From assembly GCF_001672975.1 (NCBI RefSeq), contig NZ_LZKU01000132.1:1-47980 (forward strand): a stretch of DNA of 47,980 bases, written 5' to 3'. Both the position numbers and the translations under genes were made by a program. The notes under the pieces are model-generated. The model was not told the origin of the DNA and searched no databases. It saw only the letters and a program-made list of their open reading frames with translations. Positions 1 to 7,579 of the stretch are shown piece after piece. Within the stretch, counting starts at the first letter, position 1, and each line of letters opens with the position of its first letter. Source of the DNA: Mycobacterium sp. 1465703.0 (GTDB lineage Bacteria; Actinomycetota; Actinomycetes; Mycobacteriales; Mycobacteriaceae).

Positions 1-273
1 CGACCAGTTCGGCTATCGCGGCGGCGGTTTCGCCGTGCGCTCGCACCTGAACCTCGCACTCCACCGGACCCGACGGCGCCACACCCGAGGTGAAAACCGG
101 TGTCCGCCCGACCAATTCGCGCACCTCGAGATCGGCCGCCTCCCCCACCCGAACCGTGGCAGTGTCGGCGTCGATCTCAGTCACGTAACGCGGCCGGCCG
201 TCGGGTCCGGTGGAGTGCGAGGTTCAGGTGCGAGCGCACGGCGAAACCGCCGCCGCGATAGCCGAACTGGTCG
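1..273. repeat. Inverted repeat, two 77-bp arms, at the left edge
   Basis: Positions 1-77 are the exact reverse complement of 197-273, with 119 bp between the arms. The left arm is cut by the window edge, so the inverted identity may be longer. Both arms encode the same stretch of MnmA ([20 protein letters not shown]), once on each strand. The spacer also encodes MnmA, but on the minus strand. The inner boundary lies at the palindrome CGGCCGGCCG (191-200). This is the geometry of a fold-back template switch at short homology rather than of a functional repeat. Confidence 0.93.
2..199 (-). pseudogene. Inverted partial copy of mnmA
   Basis: Read on the minus strand from 199 down to 2, the sequence encodes 66 residues beginning [20 protein letters not shown] and running on into the segment duplicated at 197-273. 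GRPRYVT is the conserved motif just before the C-terminal beta-barrel of MnmA, the tRNA-uridine 2-sulfurtransferase. This is exactly the part of the protein that should precede the plus-strand fragment at 198-407. The segment is therefore upstream mnmA sequence in the wrong orientation, open at the window edge. I infer an assembly or amplification chimera; a real inversion with duplication is possible but less likely. Confidence 0.85.
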
Positions 274-407
274 ACGACGAACTCGTGGTGCGGCTGCGCG
301 CCCCGGTGCGCGGCGTGGCGCGCGGCCAGACGCTGGTGCTGTATCGGCCCGACCCCGACGGCGACGAGGTGCTCGGCAGCGCCACCATCGCCGGTACCGC
401 CCGCTGA
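198..407 (+). CDS. mnmA: tRNA-specific 2-thiouridylase MnmA, C-terminal fragment
   Basis: This is the last 69 or so residues of MnmA (TrmU), which makes the 2-thio group of s2U34 in tRNAs for Lys, Glu and Gln. The readable frame starts with [16 protein letters not shown] and ends [10 protein letters not shown]; it is the C-terminal beta-barrel domain. In-frame sequence to the left hits a TAA at 186-188, because the sequence flips strand at about 197. The catalytic PP-loop and cysteine region is absent. The stop (405-407) lies 6 bp from the convergent lpqA stop. A GTG at 210 could be mistaken for a start, but homology continues upstream of it, so the gene is truncated rather than a small ORF. 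Confidence 0.85.
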   Translation, partial: PSGPVECEVQVRAHGETAAAIAELVDDELVVRLRAPVRGVARGQTLVLYRPDPDGDEVLGSATIAGTAR

Positions 408-413
408 TCGGTG

Positions 414-1058
414 CTACCGCGGCACGTTCGCGGAGATGTTGGTCATCACGATGTCGGACACCGATTGGGCGAAGCCGCAGAAGGTGACTTCCAGCATGGC
501 CACCGACAGAATCCGGTAGTCGCGGCCGCACCCGCCGGGCCGCAGGTGCAGCGAGGTGGCGTCGGCGCTCCAGTCGCCGACGTAAAGCTGCCCACTAGAG
601 CCGTTCGCGCAGTCTCCGACGGTGCCCACCAGGGCGCCGAAGGCGCGCCGGGCGGCGTCGGCGTCGCGATAGGCCGCGGCGCCCTCGGAGATCAACGCTC
701 CGTCGGGTGGATCCTGAAACGTCGTCTTGTGAAAAGCCTCGAGATCGCGGCCGAACGTTGCCGTCTCGGCGAAGATGAACCGGCACGCGCGCGGCGTGGT
801 GTCGGCGAGCGCGTCGATGTCCACCGGACTGGTGCCGTCCATCGAGGGAATGATGCTCAGATGCTCACCGGCGCCGGTGATCGCACGCATCCGGGACTGG
901 TCCAGCAGGATGGTGTCGACATCGACGCCCTGCACCACTCTGCGATTGGCGTCGGATCCCGCGACCGCCGCGCCGTCGACCACCAGGGTGCACGACGCGA
1001 CCAGCATCACCGCCCCGCACAACAGCGGTAGCCACAGTAATTTCGCCTTCTGCGACAC
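414..1058 (-). CDS. lpqA: Lipoprotein LpqA, PknH-like sensor domain
   Basis: A 214-residue secreted lipoprotein. I place the start at GTG 1058, since AAGGGG lies about 9 nt upstream; a longer frame to 1175 would put a signal peptide in the middle of the protein. The N-terminus is a typical lipoprotein signal (KLLWLPLLCGAVMLVASC) with the lipidated cysteine at residue 23. The mature part contains several cysteines and resembles the extracellular sensor domain shared by PknH and several mycobacterial lipoproteins; its ligand is unknown. It ends head-on to mnmA with 6 bp between stops and is divergent from the methionine-synthase-like gene. The neighbourhood matches Rv3016 (lpqA) next to Rv3015c. 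Confidence 0.75.
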   Translation of the reverse strand: MSQKAKLLWLPLLCGAVMLVASCTLVVDGAAVAGSDANRRVVQGVDVDTILLDQSRMRAITGAGEHLSIIPSMDGTSPVDIDALADTTPRACRFIFAETATFGRDLEAFHKTTFQDPPDGALISEGAAAYRDADAARRAFGALVGTVGDCANGSSGQLYVGDWSADATSLHLRPGGCGRDYRILSVAMLEVTFCGFAQSVSDIVMTNISANVPR

Positions 1059-1145
1059 CTTTTCGCACCCCTTCGCAGTTGAACCTACCCGGGCGGGCCC
1101 CCCGTACACAGACCCCTGCCGGCCGGCGGGTGGTGCGACGTCGAA

Positions 1146-1157
1146 TACGGTTGCCCG
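1146..1157 (+). promoter_or_regulatory. Predicted leaderless promoter (-10 TACGGT)
   Basis: TACGGT at 1146-1151 fits the mycobacterial -10 pattern TANNNT and lies 6 nt before the GTG at 1158. No Shine-Dalgarno sequence is visible, so transcription probably starts at the start codon. Confidence 0.5.
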
Positions 1158-2186
1158 GTGAGTGTTTTCGCCCACCCCTTTGCCAGCGCCAGCGGTGTCG
1201 GATCATGGCCGGGCATCGACGCACGCGAAGCCGCCGAAGTCGTGGTGGGTGAATTGGCGGGCGCGCTGGCGCACATCGTCGAGCTGCCCGCGCGCGGAGT
1301 GGGTGCCGACGTGCTCGGCCGGGCGGGCGCGCTGCTGGTCGACGTGGCCATCGACACGGTGCCGCGCGGCTACCGTCTGGCCGCCCGGCCCGGGGCGGTC
1401 ACCCGGCGCGCCATCAGCCTGCTGGACGAGGACATGGACGCGCTGGAGGAGGCCTGGGAAGCCGCCGGGCTGCGCAACCAGGGGCGGGTGGTCAAGGTGC
1501 AGGCGCCCGGCCCGATCACGCTGGCCGCCGAGATCGAGCTGGCCAACGGTCATCGCGCGATCACCGATCCCGGGGCGCTGCGTGACGTGGCGGCATCGCT
1601 GGCCGAGGGCGTGTCCGCGCATCGCGCGATGATGGCCCGCCGGCTGGAGGCGGAGGTAGTGGTTCAGTTCGACGAGCCGTCGCTGTCGAACGCGCTCGGC
1701 GGCGGGCTGAGCGGAGTGACCTCGCTGAGTCCGGTGGCGCCGATCGACGAGGCGGTGGCCGGCAGCCTGCTCGATACCTGTGCCCAAACCGTGGGTGGTG
1801 AGGTGCTGCTGCACTGCTGTGCCCCCGGCGTTCCATGGGACCTCTTGCAGCGCAGCGCTTTTGCGGCCGTCTCGGTAGACGCGGGCGCGCTGAACGCGAC
1901 GGATCTCGATGGTGTCGGCGAGTTCGTGGAGTCCGGTCGCACCGTCATGTTGGGGGTCGTCGCCGGCAGCACCCCGTCCCGCCGGCTTTCGGCGGAGCGG
2001 GTGGCCGCTGCGGTCGTCGCGGTGACCGATCGGCTCGGCTTCGCCCGCTCGGCATTGCGGGATCGCATCGGCGTCACCCCAGCGTGCGGTCTGGCCGCCG
2101 CCACGCCGCAGTGGGCGCGCACCGCGATCGAGCTCGCCCGCAAGGCGGCCGAAATGTTCGCCGAGGATCCCGACGCCATCGAATAG
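1158..2186 (+). CDS. Vitamin-B12-independent methionine synthase family protein
   Basis: A 342-residue protein related to the C-terminal catalytic half of cobalamin-independent methionine synthase (MetE/UROD superfamily). It begins with the family pattern GVGSWPG (residues 13-19). It has QFDEPSL near residue 172 and LLHCCAP near 218, which fit a metal- or thiol-binding barrel site. It is far shorter than full MetE (about 750 residues) and lacks the N-terminal folate-binding half, so it is unlikely to be a complete methionine synthase. The likely counterpart is Rv3015c, whose substrate is not established. The start at GTG 1158 is set by the conserved N-terminus and the adjacent -10 element. 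Confidence 0.75.
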   Translation: MSVFAHPFASASGVGSWPGIDAREAAEVVVGELAGALAHIVELPARGVGADVLGRAGALLVDVAIDTVPRGYRLAARPGAVTRRAISLLDEDMDALEEAWEAAGLRNQGRVVKVQAPGPITLAAEIELANGHRAITDPGALRDVAASLAEGVSAHRAMMARRLEAEVVVQFDEPSLSNALGGGLSGVTSLSPVAPIDEAVAGSLLDTCAQTVGGEVLLHCCAPGVPWDLLQRSAFAAVSVDAGALNATDLDGVGEFVESGRTVMLGVVAGSTPSRRLSAERVAAAVVAVTDRLGFARSALRDRIGVTPACGLAAATPQWARTAIELARKAAEMFAEDPDAIE

Positions 2187-2202
2187 GCAACCGATCGGTT
2201 GC
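2187..2202. promoter_or_regulatory. Operator dyad O1, GCAACC-N4-GGTTGC
   Basis: A perfect 16-bp palindrome (GCAACCGATCGGTTGC) just after the preceding stop codon. It shares its arms and the leading TAG with a second dyad at 2233-2248. It probably binds the ArsR-type repressor encoded at 2730-3053. A possible -35 (TTGCGT, 2199-2204) overlaps its right arm. Confidence 0.65.
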
Positions 2203-2232
2203 GTTTCGGACCGTCGCGTGCTGCACTAATAG

Positions 2233-2248
2233 GCAACCAGGAGGTTGC
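2233..2248. promoter_or_regulatory. Operator dyad O2, GCAACC-N4-GGTTGC, over the ribosome-binding site
   Basis: The second copy of the dyad has identical 6-bp arms around AGGA, 46 bp from the first, centre to centre. The ribosome-binding site (AGGAGG, 2239-2244) lies inside it and the ATG follows 2 bp after its right arm. Protein bound here would cover the transcript start or the translation start. Confidence 0.65.
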
Positions 2249-2250
2249 AT

Positions 2251-2733
2251 ATGAAGATCGAGAAGCAGGTGGTGCTGCGCGCGCCACTCGAGCGGGTGTG
2301 GCGGGCCATCAGCGACGCCGAGGAGTTCGGCCGGTGGTTCGGGGTGCGCTTCGACGGGCCGTTCGTGGCCGGCACCTCGGTGACCGCTGCGATCGCCCCG
2401 ACCGCGGTGGACGGCGAGGTCGCCAAACGCCAGGAGGCGCACGCCGGGATGCGAAGCACCTGGCACATCGTCGCCGTCGAGCCGCAACGCCGGTTCGCCT
2501 ACCGCTGGCATCCCTTCGCCGTCGACCCGCAGGTCGACTACGACCGGGAGCCGACCACGCTGGTCGAATTCACCCTGGCCGAGCAGCCCGACGGGGTGCT
2601 GCTGACCATCACCGAATCCGGTTTCGAGGCGATTCCCGACGTGCGCCGCGGTCCGGCGTTCGAGGCCAACGGCGAAGGCTGGGCGATCCAGACCACGCTG
2701 GTGCGCAAATACATCGAAGGCGTCCGGGTATGA
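2251..2733 (+). CDS. SRPBCC (AHSA1-like) protein
   Basis: A 160-residue protein of the START/Bet-v1-like SRPBCC fold, AHSA1 subgroup. The pattern is clear: VVLRAPLERVWRAISDAEEF at the N-terminus, then WFG, a central beta-sheet and a C-terminal amphipathic helix. Members bind hydrophobic ligands; the ligand here is unknown. I take ATG 2251, which has AGGAGG 6 nt upstream; a TTG at 2245 is inside the operator and unlikely. It overlaps the ArsR gene by four bases (ATGA at 2730-2733), so the two are translated together. SRPBCC-ArsR pairs are common in actinobacteria and the regulator usually controls its own pair. Confidence 0.8.
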   Translation: MKIEKQVVLRAPLERVWRAISDAEEFGRWFGVRFDGPFVAGTSVTAAIAPTAVDGEVAKRQEAHAGMRSTWHIVAVEPQRRFAYRWHPFAVDPQVDYDREPTTLVEFTLAEQPDGVLLTITESGFEAIPDVRRGPAFEANGEGWAIQTTLVRKYIEGVRV

Positions 2734-3053
2734 GCGGCCGTGTCGCTGTCGACGCGCCGCTCTTCGATGCGTTGGGCGACCCCAACCGGCTGCGCATCAT
2801 CGTGCGGCTCTGCGATCGGGGCCCGAGCTCGACATCGCAGGTCACCAGCGTCGTGCCGGTCTCCCGGCAGGCGGCCAGCAAGCACCTGCAGCTGTTGGAG
2901 TCCGTCGGGCTGGTGACCAGCAGCCGGCGCGGCCGCGAGCGTGTCTGGACGGTGCAGACCCAACCGTTGGCGTCGGCCAGCGACTACCTGAGTCAGCTGT
3001 CCCGTCGCTGGGACGCCGCAGTGGATCGGTTGCGGGCATACGTGGAGGAGTGA
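2730..3053 (+). CDS. ArsR-family transcriptional regulator
   Basis: A 107-residue winged-helix repressor. FDALGDPNRLRIIVRLCDRG (residues 11-30) is the ArsR N-terminal signature. The recognition helix follows at SRQAASKHLQLLESVGLVTS (about 47-66), then the wing SSRRGRERVWTV. No CxC metal-binding motif is present at the helix, so a metal sensor of the SmtB/ArsR kind is unlikely. ATG 2730 overlaps the SRPBCC stop (ATGA). The two GCAACC-N4-GGTTGC dyads upstream of the pair are the likely binding sites. Confidence 0.85.
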   Translation: MSGRVAVDAPLFDALGDPNRLRIIVRLCDRGPSSTSQVTSVVPVSRQAASKHLQLLESVGLVTSSRRGRERVWTVQTQPLASASDYLSQLSRRWDAAVDRLRAYVEE

Positions 3054-3085
3054 GCGGCGCCGGGTTTTGCGTCGGTGTCCTCGGA

Positions 3086-5179
<2,094 letters not shown>

Positions 5180-5182
5180 CCG

Positions 5183-6295
5183 ATGGGCAATCGGTTCGGT
5201 GATTCCACTCGTAGCCTCAAAGCCGCTGATGTACAAGCGGTCTCGGGCCAACCGGTAGCGCCGCAGGCGGTGCTCGCCGCCACCTATCACTTGTCCAGCG
5301 ACGAGACCGGCGCGTTGGACAGCTACGGCCGTAGCTCCAATCCGACCTGGCGGCAACTGGAGTCGGCGCTCGCCGAGCTGGAGGGAGCCACCGGCGCGTT
5401 GGTGTTCGGTTCGGGGATGGCGGCCATCAGCGCCGCGCTACGAGCACTGGCCAGGCCCGGATCCACGGTGGTGGTACCGGTCGACGGCTACTACCAAGTG
5501 CGCCGCTACGCCCGTGAGGACCTGGCGCCCGGGGGTGTGACGGTCATCGAGGCGACGAGTTCGCAAATCTATGACGCCGCCGCGCGAGCCGAGGTGGTGC
5601 TGGCCGAAACTCCCACCAACCCGGCGTTGGATGTCATTGATCTGCACCGGTTGGCCACGATTTGCCACGATCGCGGCGCCCGCTTGATCGTCGACAACAC
5701 CACCGCCACCCCGTTGGGTCAGCAACCGCTGGCGCTGGGCGCCGACGCGGTGGTGGCCAGTGCCACCAAGGCCCTGTCCGGTCACGGCGACCTGCTGGCC
5801 GGCTACGTCGCCACCAGCCAGCCCGAGCTGCTCGCCCGGGTGGAGCGCCACCGGCTGCTCGCCGGCGCGATTCTGGGCGGCTTCGAGGCATGGCTTCTGT
5901 TGCGCAGCCTGGCAACTGCCGGACTGCGATTCGAGCGGCAATGCCAGAACGCGCGCGCGGTGGCGACCATGCTGGCCCGCCATCCGGCGGTGCGGGCGGT
6001 GCGCTACCCGGGATTGGCCGGGGACCCGGCGCATCCGGTGGCCATGGCGCAGATGCGCCGATTCGGCGCGCTGGTCTCGGTCGAGCTGGCCGATGCGGCC
6101 GCGGTGCACACACTGGTGGAGGCCAGCGAACTGCTGATCGCGTCCACCAGCTTCGGGGGGCTGCACACGTCGGTGGACCGCCGGGCGCGCTGGGGAGATC
6201 CGGTCGCCGACGGATTCGCGCGCATCTCGCTGGGCATCGAAGACACCGACGACCTGGTCGCCGACATCGAGCGTGCGCTGAAGGCGTCCCGCTGA
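5183..6295 (+). CDS. Cystathionine gamma-synthase/lyase-like PLP enzyme
   Basis: A 370-residue PLP enzyme of the Cys/Met metabolism family (fold type I). Visible landmarks are YGRSSNPTWRQLE near residue 48, the PLP-stacking stretch FGSGMAAISAALRA, the aspartate in LIVDNTTATP, and the Schiff-base lysine K196 in SATKALSGHGD. This family includes cystathionine gamma-synthase, beta- and gamma-lyases and O-acetylhomoserine sulfhydrylase; sequence alone does not pick one. It follows ligA by only 3 bp and shares its promoter by inference. In the M. tuberculosis layout I recall, ligA abuts the ACT-domain gene directly, so this gene may begin a lineage-specific block ending at 10482. Confidence 0.8.
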   Translation: MGNRFGDSTRSLKAADVQAVSGQPVAPQAVLAATYHLSSDETGALDSYGRSSNPTWRQLESALAELEGATGALVFGSGMAAISAALRALARPGSTVVVPVDGYYQVRRYAREDLAPGGVTVIEATSSQIYDAAARAEVVLAETPTNPALDVIDLHRLATICHDRGARLIVDNTTATPLGQQPLALGADAVVASATKALSGHGDLLAGYVATSQPELLARVERHRLLAGAILGGFEAWLLLRSLATAGLRFERQCQNARAVATMLARHPAVRAVRYPGLAGDPAHPVAMAQMRRFGALVSVELADAAAVHTLVEASELLIASTSFGGLHTSVDRRARWGDPVADGFARISLGIEDTDDLVADIERALKASR

Positions 6296-6356
6296 CGAAT
6301 CCACATTCGTCCGGCTTTGACTGCGCCGAAATTGGTCCACATCACCCGGGCCGCTC

Positions 6357-6369
6357 TATCGTGGGCTCT
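6357..6369 (+). promoter_or_regulatory. Predicted leaderless promoter of tetR (-10 TATCGT)
   Basis: TATCGT at 6357-6362 is followed 7 nt later by ATG 6370, with no Shine-Dalgarno sequence. Confidence 0.45.
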
Positions 6370-6963
6370 ATGACCCAGACGGCCGATCGGTGTGAGCAGG
6401 CTTCGCCGTGGTCGCCGCGTGAGGCCGAGATATTGGCCGTGACCCTGCGGCTGCTGCAGGAACACGGTTATGACCAGCTGACGGTGGACGCGGTGGCCAA
6501 CGCCGCCCGCGCCAGCAAGGCGACCGTCTACCGGCGCTGGCCGTCCAAAGCCGAATTGGTGCTGGCCGCATTCATCGAAGGCGTCCGGCAGGTGGCCGTC
6601 CCGCCGAATACCGGTACGTTGCGCGGCGACCTGCTGAGCCTGGGCGAGACCATCAGCCAGGAGTGCGGACAGCACGCCGGCACCATTCGTGCCGTGATGG
6701 TCGAGGTGTCGCGCCACCCCGCTCTCAACGACGCCTTGCAGCATCAGTTCCTGGATCAGCGCAAGGCCATGATTCAGCACGTGCTGCATCAGGCCGTCGA
6801 CCGGGGCGAGATCACCGAGGACGTCATCACCGACGAACTCTGGGACTTGTTGCCGGGCTATCTCATCTTCCGGTCGATCATCCCCGGCCGCCCGCCCACC
6901 CGTCGCACCGTGCAGGCGTTCGTCGACGGGTTCCTGTTGCCCGGCCTGACCAAGTCCGGCTAA
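6370..6963 (+). CDS. TetR-family repressor of the MmpS/MmpL cassette
   Basis: A 197-residue TetR/AcrR regulator. The N-terminal helix-turn-helix is clear (LTVDAVANAARASKATVYRRWPSKAELV, about residues 37-64). The remainder is the helical ligand-binding and dimerisation domain. ATG 6370 is preferred because a -10 element lies 7 nt upstream; GTG 6361 is a less likely alternative. It lies upstream of mmpS in the same direction, and the 169-bp gap between them contains a 25-bp operator-like dyad. TetR genes next to mmpS/mmpL pairs normally repress them and respond to a small hydrophobic molecule; the inducer here is unknown. Confidence 0.88.
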   Translation: MTQTADRCEQASPWSPREAEILAVTLRLLQEHGYDQLTVDAVANAARASKATVYRRWPSKAELVLAAFIEGVRQVAVPPNTGTLRGDLLSLGETISQECGQHAGTIRAVMVEVSRHPALNDALQHQFLDQRKAMIQHVLHQAVDRGEITEDVITDELWDLLPGYLIFRSIIPGRPPTRRTVQAFVDGFLLPGLTKSG

Positions 6964-7018
6964 CCACCCGGCATTTCAGCCGTCAGCCCCTTCGGCGAAA
7001 TATATACGCGCGCGTCTC

Positions 7019-7047
7019 TTGTACAGTACGGTCCCGTACCGTACTGT
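7019..7047 (+). promoter_or_regulatory. mmpS promoter covered by a 25-bp operator dyad
   Basis: TTGTAC (7019-7024), a 17-nt spacer and TACTGT (7042-7047) form a good -35/-10 pair. The dyad ACAGTACGGT-N5-ACCGTACTGT occupies 7023-7047, so it runs from the -35 through the -10. A TetR dimer or pair of dimers bound here would exclude RNA polymerase. The dyad has 10 of 10 matching arm positions. Confidence 0.75.
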
Positions 7048-7056
7048 CATAGCTGT

Positions 7057-7104
7057 CGATCACGCTCACGACGTTGGCGACCCCTGCGGGGTTGAGCGTG
7101 ATCG
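7057..7104 (+). promoter_or_regulatory. Long hairpin in the mmpS 5' untranslated region
   Basis: CGATCACGCTCA (7057-7068) pairs perfectly with TGAGCGTGATCG (7093-7104). Inside it a second stem, ACCCC-TGC-GGGGT, occupies 7080-7092. Given the promoter at 7019-7047, this lies near the very 5' end of the transcript and could stabilise the mRNA or affect its translation. It could instead be a second operator. The ribosome-binding site (GAAAGG, 7120-7125) is outside it. Confidence 0.6.
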
Positions 7105-7132
7105 TGCCGCCCGATCTTCGAAAGGCTAACGG

Positions 7133-7579
7133 GTGAAGGGCTTTTCGATTGCGTCCCTGGTGAAGCGGGGGTGGATGGTGCTCGTCACGGTGCTCGTCGT
7201 CGCGCTGGCGGCATTCGGCATCTATCGCCTGCACGGAATCTTCGGGTCGCACACCAACCCGTCGGCCAACAGCGGCCTGTCCAACGAAATCGTCCCGTTC
7301 AACCCAAAGCAGGTCGTGCTGGAGGTCTTCGGCGCACCGGGCGCGGTGGCGACCATCAACTACCTTGATGTCAACGCCCAGCCGCAGCAAGTCAAGGACG
7401 CGCCCCTGCCTTGGTCGTTCACCATCACCACGACGGAGCCCGCGGTCATCGGCAACGTCGTCGCGCAGGGCAACGGGGACATCCTGGGCTGCCGCATCAC
7501 CGTCAACGGTGAGGTGAAAGACCAACGCACCGTTAACAAAGTGGACGCCTACACCTTCTGTCTGGATAAATCTGGATGA
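7133..7579 (+). CDS. MmpS-family accessory membrane protein
   Basis: A 148-residue MmpS protein: short cytoplasmic start, one transmembrane segment (about residues 14-37, [20 protein letters not shown]) and a periplasmic beta-rich domain with two cysteines ([10 protein letters not shown] and YTFCLDKSG). MmpS proteins work with MmpL transporters in exporting lipids or siderophores. The start is GTG 7133, with GAAAGG 7 nt upstream. It overlaps mmpL by four bases (ATGA, 7576-7579), so the two are translated as a pair. Resemblance is to the MmpS4/MmpS5 group, inferred from the partner MmpL. Confidence 0.9.
   Translation: MKGFSIASLVKRGWMVLVTVLVVALAAFGIYRLHGIFGSHTNPSANSGLSNEIVPFNPKQVVLEVFGAPGAVATINYLDVNAQPQQVKDAPLPWSFTITTTEPAVIGNVVAQGNGDILGCRITVNGEVKDQRTVNKVDAYTFCLDKSG

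Noticed and set aside
35..487. 150-residue plus-strand frame across the inverted repeat
   Set aside because: It crosses the fold-back junction and the mnmA and lpqA ends in the wrong frame; composition is Arg-rich shadow.
6317..6322. TTGACT as the -35 of tetR
   Set aside because: It is 34 nt from the TATCGT -10, too far for a normal promoter.
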